From CAXDOZ01 sp963991145 (GTDB taxonomy: Bacteria > Bacteroidota > Bacteroidia > Chitinophagales > JABDMM01), in NCBI GenBank assembly GCA_963991145.1, contig CAXDOZ010000065.1, positions 1-13,312 of the forward strand: 13,312 nucleotides of DNA, given 5' to 3'. The notes beneath the pieces were generated by a model. That model ran no database searches. It worked only from the letters and a program-made list of their open reading frames with translations, and was not told the origin of the DNA. Below are positions 6,603 to 13,312 of this stretch, piece by piece; within the stretch, counting starts at the first letter, position 1; the number at the start of each line of letters is the position of its first letter. The translations under genes and the position numbers were made by a program.

Positions 6603-7357
6603 ACCTGAGCCGTCGGCCCGATTAGCTTGATATTGCGAAAGGCAGAACCAGAGCTCTTAGCGCTTACTTTCAGCTGCCCTCCCGGAGTTTCTACCTGAAT
6701 AGTCTCTTCACCGGTGAGCTCTTTCATTTTCATATATGAGAGTGCTGCTGCCGTTACACCGGTGCCACAGGATAGTGTTTCGTCTTCTACACCTCTTTCA
6801 TAGGTTCGAACCAATATCTGATTTGGACCGATCTCTTCTACGAAGTTTACATTCACTCCTTCTTCTTTGAATTCGGAGCTGTACCTGATACTGGCTCCTT
6901 CGGCTGGCACATCCATTGAGCGAACATCAGATCGATATTTAAGAATGTGGGGTGACCCGGTATCTATAAAGATCAGGCCATCATTCTTTTCAAGTACTTC
7001 ATCCACATCTGACATGCCTAAAGAGACTGTTCCATCTGAAAGAATCATGGAATGATGTTCTCCGTCAATAGCATCAAATATGAATTCACCATCCACCAGA
7101 TTCTGCAAATCACAAAAGGAAGTGAAACATCTCCCACCGTTTCCACACATGGTACTTTGATTGCCATCCGAATTGAAATAGACCATTTGTGGCTTACCGT
7201 TTTTCAGTTGCAAAAGGATCAAACCATCAGCTCCTATTCCAAAATGTCGATCACATAAGTGCTTTATCAGATCATGATTTGTTGAAGGGAATAGTTCCTC
7301 TCTATCATCAATCATGATAAAATCGTTCCCTGTCCCATGGTACTTCAGAAATTTCAT
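6578..7357 (-). CDS. dapF: Diaminopimelate epimerase
   Basis: This 259-residue cytoplasmic enzyme is a PLP-independent epimerase converting LL- to meso-diaminopimelate for lysine and peptidoglycan synthesis. It has the two-cysteine active site: Cys71 in SDGNQSTMCGNGGRC (63-77) and Cys197 in GVEDETLSCGTG (189-200). It also has the N-terminal FLKYHGTGNDFIMID (3-17) and FGIGADGLI (39-47) signatures. The length is normal for the family. The start is ATG 7357: it gives the standard MKFLKYHGTGNDF start and has a good Shine-Dalgarno, AGGAG, 7 bases upstream. A longer in-frame reading from a TTG at 7393 would absorb that Shine-Dalgarno and a tandem repeat and is rejected. corA lies downstream; degP is divergent. 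No other lysine or peptidoglycan genes flank it. Confidence 0.97.
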   Translation of the reverse strand: MKFLKYHGTGNDFIMIDDREELFPSTNHDLIKHLCDRHFGIGADGLILLQLKNGKPQMVYFNSDGNQSTMCGNGGRCFTSFCDLQNLVDGEFIFDAIDGEHHSMILSDGTVSLGMSDVDEVLEKNDGLIFIDTGSPHILKYRSDVRSMDVPAEGASIRYSSEFKEEGVNVNFVEEIGPNQILVRTYERGVEDETLSCGTGVTAAALSYMKMKELTGEETIQVETPGGQLKVSAKSSGSAFRNIKLIGPTAQVFTGEISI

Positions 7358-7364
7358 CAACTTA

Positions 7365-7369
7365 CTCCT
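7365..7369 (-). promoter_or_regulatory. Strong Shine-Dalgarno site fixing the dapF start
   Basis: AGGAG on the minus strand lies 7 bases before the dapF ATG at 7357. Most other starts in this window lack a recognisable site, as is common in Bacteroidota. This one stands out and decides between the ATG and the upstream TTG at 7393. Confidence 0.6.
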
Positions 7370-7384
7370 GTTAAATCCTGTTAA
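7366..7384 (-). repeat. Tandem 9-base repeat in the dapF leader
   Basis: On the minus strand TTAACAGGA occurs twice (7384-7376 and 7374-7366), 10 bases apart, so the copies lie on the same face of the helix. The downstream copy supplies most of the dapF Shine-Dalgarno. It may be a regulator site, a duplicated ribosome-docking site, or chance. The repeat is a fact of the sequence; any function is unproven. Confidence 0.6.
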
Positions 7385-7453
7385 TCTCAACAACTATATA
7401 AACTAAAGGTGCTCATTTTAGCTTTTATATAGCAAGGCAGTTAACCAAAAAAG

Positions 7454-7463
7454 ATCTTAAGAT
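7454..7463. repeat. 10-base perfect palindrome abutting the degP start codon
   Basis: ATCTTAAGAT is a perfect 10-base palindrome ending immediately before the degP ATG, and overlaps a second palindrome AAGATCTT (7452-7459). It replaces any Shine-Dalgarno. It might be an operator, or chance in an AT-rich spacer. I see no clear TAnnTTTG promoter for degP; TAGCTTTT (7419-7426) is one mismatch away but lacks a -33 box. Confidence 0.35.
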
Positions 7464-8945
7464 ATGCGCACATCAAGTATAGTACTTACAGTCTTGATCA
7501 GTTTCTGCAGTGCATTAGCTGCAGTTTTCGTTTACGACCAATATCAAAAGCAAAGTAAACAGTACACCGAGGTTGTGGTGGTTGAGCAGGAAGTAAGTCC
7601 ATCAACTATCAATAATAAGTCTGTTTCGATGGCTCTTTCAGAGCAACCAGTAGATTTCACGCAATCGGCTGGATTGTCAACTCCAGCTGTTGTTCATATT
7701 AAAACAGTTGCCACTCAGGCAAGCTCTACCACAGGAGATCCATTTTATGAATTCTTCTTTGACGGGCGCAACAACTCTCAAAAGCAACGCAGAGGAAGTG
7801 GTTCGGGAGTTCTGATCTCACCAGATGGATATATCGTTACTAATAACCACGTGATCGATGATGCAGACATGATAGAAGTGGTCATGTTTGACAATCAGAG
7901 TTACCCGGGCAAATTGGTAGGCACCGACCTGGATACAGATATCGCCTTAATAAAGATTGATGCTGGTGTTGTTCCCTATATCGAATTTGCAGATTCTGAT
8001 TCAGTTAAGATCGGAGAATGGGTATTGGCCGTAGGCAATCCATTTAATCTCTCTTCAACTGTGACAGCGGGAATTGTAAGTGCAAAGGGAAGAAATATAA
8101 ATATCCTGAATAACCTCTCAGAGGCTGGAGGTAACACTGCAATTGAGTCATTCATCCAAACTGATGCCGCGGTTAACCCAGGGAATAGCGGAGGAGCTTT
8201 AGTGAATACAGATGGTGAACTCATAGGTATTAATACAGCGATAGCCACCCCAACAGGAACCTTTGCAGGATACTCTTTTGCTGTTCCAGCCAATCTTGTT
8301 AAAAAGGTAGTAGTGGATCTTAGAGAGTATGGTGCAGTTCAGAGAGGCTTCCTTGGCGTTAGCATAATCAGTGTTAATGATGCTATGGCAGAAGAGTTCT
8401 ATCTGGATGAAGTGAAGGGAGTTTATATCGATGGAGTTAGAGCAGGGTCTGCTGCTGAGGATGCAGGTTTACAGAGAAATGACATTATCGTTTATATCGA
8501 GGAAAAAGCAGTAAACACAGCGCCTGAGCTACAGGAGCAAGTGGCAAAATACCGCCCAGGTGATGAAATTGCGGTTGACTTTGTGAGAGAGGGTGAACTA
8601 TACAGGGCCTATGTGACATTAAAAGATAAGAACAATCAGGTAAGCATCATGGATGATGAAGACATTATGGAGATGGAGCTTGGAGTTATTCTAGAAGATC
8701 TGACAGCGATGGATGCACTTGCATTAAACCTTGACGGTGGAGTTGTAGTCAAAGAAATACTACCGGGATTGATCTCGGAATATACTTCGATCGAGAGTGG
8801 TTTTATCATCATCTCGGCTGATGGACAGGAAGTAAAAAATAAAGAAGATCTCATTAGGATCTTAAAAAATAAATCGGGTACTATAAATTTCGAAGGAATG
8901 TATCCGAATCGCAATATGGTCTATCCATTTGCGTTAAAAATGTAA
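7464..8945 (+). CDS. degP: HtrA/DegP-family periplasmic serine protease with two PDZ domains
   Basis: A 493-residue envelope protease/chaperone that handles misfolded exported proteins. The N-terminus MRTSSIVLTVLISFCSALAAVFVYDQ is either a signal peptide or an uncleaved anchor. The trypsin-like domain (about 63-285) carries the complete triad His129 (TNNHV), Asp159 (LDTDIALIKI) and Ser242 (NPGNSGGAL). Two PDZ domains follow (about 290-387 and 400-485); the first contains RGFLGVS and GSAAEDAGLQRNDII, the second is more divergent (ESGFIIISADGQ). The overall plan fits the DegP/DegQ/HtrA type rather than the one-PDZ DegS type. ATG 7464 begins the hydrophobic leader; no Shine-Dalgarno precedes it. 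It is divergent from dapF and ends at a bidirectional terminator facing the ligase gene. The symbol is by family; degQ would be an equally fair name. Confidence 0.95.
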   Translation: MRTSSIVLTVLISFCSALAAVFVYDQYQKQSKQYTEVVVVEQEVSPSTINNKSVSMALSEQPVDFTQSAGLSTPAVVHIKTVATQASSTTGDPFYEFFFDGRNNSQKQRRGSGSGVLISPDGYIVTNNHVIDDADMIEVVMFDNQSYPGKLVGTDLDTDIALIKIDAGVVPYIEFADSDSVKIGEWVLAVGNPFNLSSTVTAGIVSAKGRNINILNNLSEAGGNTAIESFIQTDAAVNPGNSGGALVNTDGELIGINTAIATPTGTFAGYSFAVPANLVKKVVVDLREYGAVQRGFLGVSIISVNDAMAEEFYLDEVKGVYIDGVRAGSAAEDAGLQRNDIIVYIEEKAVNTAPELQEQVAKYRPGDEIAVDFVREGELYRAYVTLKDKNNQVSIMDDEDIMEMELGVILEDLTAMDALALNLDGGVVVKEILPGLISEYTSIESGFIIISADGQEVKNKEDLIRILKNKSGTINFEGMYPNRNMVYPFALKM

Positions 8946-8965
8946 GGGGGTTTGGTTTTTTCAAA

Positions 8966-8996
8966 CAAGGGGCTTCTCATCGCGAGAAGCCCTTTG
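8966..8996. terminator. Bidirectional hairpin terminator between degP and the ligase gene
   Basis: A 13-base-pair stem (8966-8978 with 8984-8996; arms CAAGGGGCTTCTC and GAGAAGCCCTTTG, one G-T wobble) with a 5-base loop ATCGC lies 20 bases past the degP stop and 1 base past the ligase stop. The stem is GC-rich in the middle with A/T flanks: TTTGTTTA follows on the plus strand and CCTTGTTTGAAAAAA on the minus strand. It can end both convergent transcripts. A second small inverted repeat (GTTTG 8950-8954, CAAAC 8962-8966) sits just before it. Confidence 0.85.
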
Positions 8997-8997
8997 T

Positions 8998-10581
8998 TTA
9001 TCTAAGAAGTTCGTAAAGATCTCCAAGCGTGTTTGCCTCTTTTGCAGGCTTATCTTTTCTCCACCTTTTTATCCTGGGAAATCTTAATGCTACTCCACTT
9101 TTGTGCCTCGTACTAGGTGCAATTCCCTCAAAGGCCAATTCAAATACCAACTCAGGTTTTACAGACCTCACCGGGCCGAAGCGCTCTATAGTGTTTGCCT
9201 TTATGAATTGATTTACTTCTCTAAACTCTGCATCTGTTAATCCAGAGTATGCTTTGGCAAAGGTTACCAATCGATCTCCATCCCAAACTGCAAAAGTGAA
9301 ATCGGTGTAAAGATTTGCTCTCCGACCATGGCCACTTTGAGCATAGATCATCACAGCATCTATAGTCATTGGATCAACTTTCCACTTCCACCAATCACCT
9401 CTTTTCCTACCAACTTTATAAGTTCCGGATCTTGATTTTAGCATTAAGCCTTCGGCGTCTCTTTCCCGGGATTCGAGTCTGAGTTCCTCCAGTTCCTTCC
9501 AGTCTTTAAAGTCTACCAATGGTGATATCAGAACCTTCTCGGAATTCAAGGAGCTGATCAATTCTTCAAGTTTCGCCCTACGGGCGGATTGGCTCTCTTC
9601 TCTTAGATCCACTCTGTCCAATTCAAGAATGTCATAGCATAAAATGAGGCAGGGGTAATCCTCGAGGATCTTCTTTCCCGGCTTTTTCCTTCCAATTCTC
9701 TTCTGGAGATCCTGAAACAGGGCAGGTTTACCGTCCCTCCAAACAATCAATTCTCCATCAATCACGAAATCTCTTTCATTTCCCTGAAAGACTTTGAACT
9801 CGGGAAAACTATCAGTTATGATCTCTTCACCTCTCGACCAGAGATTTACCTCGCCGTTTCTACAAACAAGCTGAGATCGAATTCCGTCCCATTTCCATTC
9901 AGCAAACCAGTCATCGGGTTTCCCAAGATTCGACACATCATCTTCTAAAGCATAAGCCAGGTAGAATGGAAAGGGCTTAGAGTTTTGCTCTTCCAGGTTG
10001 GGATTTACAACCAGTTCTTCAAAACTGATCTCAAAGGGATCCCAATCTCCGGTTAACCTGAGGGCAATGGTGGAAGGATCTTCATCAAGATGCTTTGCAA
10101 GGGCATTGATAACGGATTTGGAAGAAACTCCTACTCTAAATCCTCCTGTAATTAGCTTATTGAGAATGAACTGTTCCTCACCAACTAATTGATCCCAGGC
10201 CTTTTCAATGGCATCGCGCTTTTCAATTTCCTCTTTGTCTCTAAGATCATATAGGTATCGGATCCAGTAATCAAGACTCTGCTCCTCTCCCTCCGAGCTT
10301 CCAGATTGTCCGTTGAACAGTGCCAATGTCTCAGCAAGGTCACCAACGAGGTGATAACAATCCTCGATCAGCCAGGCTGGGAATTTTGTTCTTTCAGCTG
10401 TCCACTCTCTCAGCTTAGTGGTAGGAACTGATCTCTTCGGCCTCCTATGAGTAAAAAGCGCGATCGCCCAAACTTTATCTCTATCAGATGCAGTCTCGAA
10501 ATATCGAATGAGGGCATTCTGCTTCTCAGTAGTTTTTGTACTACTGTCAAGCTCCGTAAATAATCTGGTGAATGCTCTCAT
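8998..10581 (-). CDS. ATP-dependent DNA ligase (ligase-associated repair cassette type)
   Basis: A 527-residue ligase that seals nicks via a lysyl-AMP intermediate, distinct from the replicative NAD-dependent LigA. An N-terminal helical DNA-binding domain (about 1-200, with NKLITGGFRVGVS at 141-153) precedes the nucleotidyltransferase domain. Motif I is EWKWDGIR (228-235) with catalytic Lys230; motif III-like FVIDGELIVW is at 272-281; motif IV AEGLMLK at 376-382; motif V WWKWK at 397-401. The OB-fold (about 405-527) holds the motif VI-like RFPRIKRWRKDK (500-511). All six ligase motifs are therefore intact. It starts 6 bases after the exonuclease stop; AGGAG at 10598-10594 lies 12 bases upstream, rather far. 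The neighbour exonuclease identifies it as the ligase of the ligase-exonuclease(-helicase-PdeM) cassette seen in many bacteria. Nothing further of that cassette follows: degP is convergent on the far side. Confidence 0.96.
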   Translation of the reverse strand: MRAFTRLFTELDSSTKTTEKQNALIRYFETASDRDKVWAIALFTHRRPKRSVPTTKLREWTAERTKFPAWLIEDCYHLVGDLAETLALFNGQSGSSEGEEQSLDYWIRYLYDLRDKEEIEKRDAIEKAWDQLVGEEQFILNKLITGGFRVGVSSKSVINALAKHLDEDPSTIALRLTGDWDPFEISFEELVVNPNLEEQNSKPFPFYLAYALEDDVSNLGKPDDWFAEWKWDGIRSQLVCRNGEVNLWSRGEEIITDSFPEFKVFQGNERDFVIDGELIVWRDGKPALFQDLQKRIGRKKPGKKILEDYPCLILCYDILELDRVDLREESQSARRAKLEELISSLNSEKVLISPLVDFKDWKELEELRLESRERDAEGLMLKSRSGTYKVGRKRGDWWKWKVDPMTIDAVMIYAQSGHGRRANLYTDFTFAVWDGDRLVTFAKAYSGLTDAEFREVNQFIKANTIERFGPVRSVKPELVFELAFEGIAPSTRHKSGVALRFPRIKRWRKDKPAKEANTLGDLYELLR

Positions 10582-10587
10582 CGAAAA

Positions 10588-11598
10588 TCAACTCTCCTTT
10601 TCTTCCTCTGTTTGTTCCAGATCGTTTGCGTTGAAGTTTGTCTTTACTATTCCACAATCAAATCCTTCCTCGATCAGGTACTTTGAGAAGATCTCAGTAT
10701 AACCATGAGTCAGATAGATCTTCTCTGCTTCTGATGCCTTGATCGCATCGATCAATCCATTCCAATCTGCATGATCCGACAATACAAAGCCTCGATCGAC
10801 CGATCTTCTTCTTCTCATCCCTCGCATTGCCATCCAGCCAGAGCAAACTCCAACTGACACATTTCCCATCCTTTTCATCCAATTGCTGTCTGAAGCTGCG
10901 GGAGGAACCAGGAGTAATTTGGCATTATCCATTTCTGTTTTATTAGATGCCAGTTTGGTTCTGGGCAATTGTACTCCTACATCAGAGAAAGCTCGAGAAG
11001 TTTCATGAATAGCTTTGTGAGCGTATATGGAACCTTCAAGGTCTTCAAACATCTTTATCAGTCGCTGAGCTTTTCCTAAACTATATGCGACAAGCACACT
11101 AAGTTTTCCGGCCTCTGAATTTGATTGGATCCATGTTCGGATATCATCTTCCACAAACTTTTGATCTTTCCAGTTAAAGACAGGCAAACCAAAAGTGCAC
11201 TCACTCACATAATTGTGACAGGGAACAGGTTCAAAAGCACCAGATAGACCATCATCAATTGTCTTATAATCACCGGAAACACACCAAACCTCTCCTTTAT
11301 ATTCAACCCTCACCTGGGCAGATCCCAGAATATGGGCGGCAGGATGAAGACTGATCTTCACCCCATTTATTGTCGTTTCCTCACCAAACTCAAGTCCACG
11401 CACTTTGATCTTCTTTCCAAGTCTATAATGCATGACTGGAATAGATAAGTGATGAGCAAGGTAATTCTTGTGCCCTGACCTGCAGTGATCTGCATGAGCA
11501 TGTGTGATGATCGCATTCTTCACCGGTCTCCATGGGTCGATATAGAAATCTCCCGCCGGGCAGTAAAATCCTTTATCAGAGAATACGATAAGAGGCAT
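10588..11598 (-). CDS. Ligase-associated DNA exonuclease (MBL/beta-CASP fold)
   Basis: A 336-residue metallo-beta-lactamase-fold nuclease of the SNM1/Artemis- and CPSF-like group, expected to trim DNA ends before ligation. Metal ligands are visible in order: THAHADH (32-38; His33, His35, Asp37, His38), HPAAHILGSAQ (85-95; His89), SGDYKT (108-113; Asp110), and the C-terminal SDHAD (274-278) and LTHGY (296-300). The AYSLGKAQR stretch (171-179) and SGWMAMRG (253-260) are typical of the ligase-associated members. There is no signal peptide, so it acts in the cytoplasm on DNA. ATG 11598 begins the standard PLIVFSDKGFYCPAGDFYIDP N-terminus. It is 5 bases downstream of the hydrolase stop and 6 bases upstream of the ligase start, so all three probably share a transcript. 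Active-site residues are complete. Confidence 0.95.
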   Translation of the reverse strand: MPLIVFSDKGFYCPAGDFYIDPWRPVKNAIITHAHADHCRSGHKNYLAHHLSIPVMHYRLGKKIKVRGLEFGEETTINGVKISLHPAAHILGSAQVRVEYKGEVWCVSGDYKTIDDGLSGAFEPVPCHNYVSECTFGLPVFNWKDQKFVEDDIRTWIQSNSEAGKLSVLVAYSLGKAQRLIKMFEDLEGSIYAHKAIHETSRAFSDVGVQLPRTKLASNKTEMDNAKLLLVPPAASDSNWMKRMGNVSVGVCSGWMAMRGMRRRRSVDRGFVLSDHADWNGLIDAIKASEAEKIYLTHGYTEIFSKYLIEEGFDCGIVKTNFNANDLEQTEEEKES

Positions 11599-11603
11599 CC
11601 AGA

Positions 11604-13312
11604 TTAATGCTTTTGAAAACGAATGGTTTGATTCTTTTCAGCTACCGACACATTTAAGAAATAGATCCCTTTTAATAGGTCTCTCAGGTCCAGATAGTTG
11701 GAGGTCAAAGTCTGATCAATTAGTATCTGGCCAAGGCTTGAATACACTTTCACTTCAATTGGGAAGCCAGGCTCAGTCTCAATTGTTAGTCGGTCTTCGA
11801 CCGGATTTGGGTAGATCTGAAATTCTGAGACTGTATGGTCAGAGATACCGGTAATAAGGACTTTAATTGTTTCTCTCGCAGTGTCTGAGCAATTGGCATC
11901 AGAAGCGATCATTAATACCTCATACTCCCCTTCCGATGTATATACATGCAAAGGGTTTCTAACTCCCTGTTGAATTGTCCCATCCCCAAAATCCCAATAG
12001 TAACTGGTCTCATATTGATTGTCCTCGAGGAATATGTATCCGTTCTGAAATGCGGTAAAATCAAATGCGGCAATTGGGCAAAAATCTAAATCCACCACTC
12101 CAGAAAAAGTATCGGTACAGAACCCACTCTCTAAGTACTGAGTTACAAGGTATGGTCCTTCAGAATCATAAGTATGCAGGCTGTCCGAGGAGCTGATCCC
12201 ATCTCCCCAGTTGTAACTAATGGTATTTGCAAACTGACTGCTATCAAGAATTTGAATCGTGCTATCTAAACCTGAATACCCAAATCCGCCCGAAGGGCTT
12301 TGTTGAAATGAGAATGCGAAACCACCAGCCTCTCCCAATGCTCCGTATTTATTCTGAACACAAAGCTCAAGATTGAATATGGCTGCAGTATCAGAGAATA
12401 CTTTGAGAACATTAGACCTGGAAATGATAATAGAATCATTCAGTGACCAATGGTAAACCCATTCATTATTCTCTTGCGCAACAATTTCTAATGTATCACC
12501 GGAACAAACTGCTTTTGGGCCTGAGATAGGAATCACTTTGGGTCGAAGGATCTCGTGTAAGAAAGCCGAAGCGTGCTTATATATAGTGTCTCTTAATTGA
12601 GTGTTCACCAATTGAGGTTCGTGGCCAAAGCCTACCAAAGGAACCAATTGATTAAATATTCCAAGGTTATCTAATCTCTGGTGAATCACTTCGCTTCCGT
12701 CAACGGGCGGAAAAATGGGATAGAAAAAAGGATTCCCGGTTCGATAAGGAACGGCCAGGTCATTGGTTCCATGAAAGGATATCACCGGCACGCTATCTCT
12801 AGGAAAATCATCAATATAAGAGGTATCGAGAATTGCTCCCCATTGATTGATAATGGCAATGGTGCGAGGCGTCCTATTTTGATAATTATTGTTACCCGAG
12901 CAATTGGCACAACCCAGACTTCTAGGCTCAAATACACCACCTCTCACAGATCTTGGAGCTTCCTGATCAGTCATGAATGAGCTGTGTAATCCTGCAAAAC
13001 AACCCGCACTGCTTCCAGCTAGCACAAAGCTGGCGGTATCGATTCCGTAAACCGTATCATTATCTGCAAGAAATCTGCAAGCGGCTCTCAGATCCTGAAC
13101 AGATCGAAAAACTGCTCTTTCTGCACTTTCCCGATCAATGACGTTAAAACCAATTCTATAGTCAATAGCAGCAACCACAAAACCCCTGGATGCAAACTGC
13201 CTGCAAAACTCAGGAATGTTAGGTTGTCTCTTATCCCCCACCAGGAAGGCTCCGCCAAATGCAAAGATCAGTACCGGTTTCTGTTGAATGGTATCTCCTA
13301 GTGGTAAATCCA
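11604..13312 (-). CDS. T9SS-exported alpha/beta hydrolase (carboxylesterase-like) with PKD domains, N-terminus beyond window
   Basis: 568 residues are present; the frame stays open to the window end, so the start and signal peptide lie outside. A GTG at 13241 can be read as a start, but the upstream codons continue the hydrolase fold (KPVLIFAFGGAFLVGDK), so it is internal. Numbering from the first full codon at 13310: the oxyanion strand has FGGAF instead of the usual HGGGF (about 19-23); the nucleophile elbow is AGSSAGCFAG with Ser101; Asp184 (FHGTNDLAVPY) and His230 (GFGHEP) complete the likely triad. After about residue 260 come an Ig-like region, two PKD-like repeats (YNWGDG about 366-371; YYWDFGDGT about 437-445), and a C-terminal T9SS sorting domain (about 496-568, FQIYPNPVEDRLTI...GIYFLNV). 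It is thus probably secreted or cell-surface. The natural substrate is unknown; an ester or polyester is likely. Confidence 0.9.
   Translation of the reverse strand, partial: DLPLGDTIQQKPVLIFAFGGAFLVGDKRQPNIPEFCRQFASRGFVVAAIDYRIGFNVIDRESAERAVFRSVQDLRAACRFLADNDTVYGIDTASFVLAGSSAGCFAGLHSSFMTDQEAPRSVRGGVFEPRSLGCANCSGNNNYQNRTPRTIAIINQWGAILDTSYIDDFPRDSVPVISFHGTNDLAVPYRTGNPFFYPIFPPVDGSEVIHQRLDNLGIFNQLVPLVGFGHEPQLVNTQLRDTIYKHASAFLHEILRPKVIPISGPKAVCSGDTLEIVAQENNEWVYHWSLNDSIIISRSNVLKVFSDTAAIFNLELCVQNKYGALGEAGGFAFSFQQSPSGGFGYSGLDSTIQILDSSQFANTISYNWGDGISSSDSLHTYDSEGPYLVTQYLESGFCTDTFSGVVDLDFCPIAAFDFTAFQNGYIFLEDNQYETSYYWDFGDGTIQQGVRNPLHVYTSEGEYEVLMIASDANCSDTARETIKVLITGISDHTVSEFQIYPNPVEDRLTIETEPGFPIEVKVYSSLGQILIDQTLTSNYLDLRDLLKGIYFLNVSVAEKNQTIRFQKH

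Noticed and set aside
7358..7393. Extended dapF start at TTG 7393
   Set aside because: The extra 12 residues lack family support and cover the Shine-Dalgarno and tandem repeat; ATG 7357 fits homologues.
7976..8293. 105-residue minus-strand frame inside degP
   Set aside because: Lies opposite the protease active-site region; codon-shadow artefact.
10694..10882. 62-residue minus-strand frame within the exonuclease gene
   Set aside because: Alternative frame of a well-supported gene; composition (many Arg, Cys, Trp) is typical of out-of-frame translation.
12681..12980. 99-residue plus-strand frame opposite the hydrolase
   Set aside because: Antisense to the hydrolase core; no domain or ribosome-binding signal.

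Overview
The window looks like an ordinary chromosomal segment of a member of the Bacteroidota, probably a Cytophagales-like marine or environmental lineage (the order is a weak inference). Supporting signs are a cell-surface protein with PKD domains and a C-terminal type IX secretion (T9SS) sorting domain, Bacteroidota-style promoters (TTTG, about 19 bases, TAnnTTTG), few Shine-Dalgarno sites, a DUF5522 cysteine-rich mini-protein, and the Bacteroidota version of CorA. Every gene seen is intact, apart from the two cut by the window ends. I see no phage, insertion sequence, CRISPR, tRNA or rRNA.

Layout. 1-346 (minus) is the start of topA (DNA topoisomerase I). A 206-base divergent spacer with candidate promoters separates it from purB (553-1902, plus), which overlaps by 4 bases a 64-residue cysteine-rich DUF5522 gene (1899-2093). 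The tail of that gene overlaps by 51 bases, in antisense, the end of a LolC/E-like ABC transporter permease (2043-3365, minus). Divergent from the permease, after only 28 bases, is a NamZ/DUF1343 exo-N-acetylmuramidase-like exported protein (3394-4632, plus), joined by a 1-base overlap to fmt (4632-5582). The end of fmt overlaps the end of corA (5562-6509, minus) by 21 bases; corA lies downstream of dapF (6578-7357, minus). A 106-base spacer divides dapF from the divergent HtrA/DegP protease gene (7464-8945, plus). A strong bidirectional hairpin terminator (8966-8996) separates degP from a minus-strand cluster. In transcription order this cluster is a T9SS-exported alpha/beta hydrolase (11604 to beyond the window end), an MBL/beta-CASP ligase-associated exonuclease (10588-11598) and an ATP-dependent DNA ligase (8998-10581), with gaps of 5 and 6 bases.

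How the genes fit together. Most are housekeeping: purine synthesis (purB), initiator tRNA formylation (fmt), diaminopimelate for peptidoglycan (dapF), cell-wall MurNAc release (namZ), divalent cation transport (corA), envelope protein quality control (degP) and DNA topology (topA). The less routine part is the exonuclease-ligase pair, the core of the ligase-associated DNA repair cassette of many bacteria. Here it lacks the usual helicase and PdeM phosphoesterase next to it, and it follows directly behind a secreted hydrolase gene. The other notable structure is the compact gene packing: two convergent pairs overlap at their 3' ends in the same codon-on-codon antisense register, and one divergent pair has almost no promoter space. 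I found no convincing evidence of a wholly new system; the cassette and the overlap architecture are the parts worth following up.
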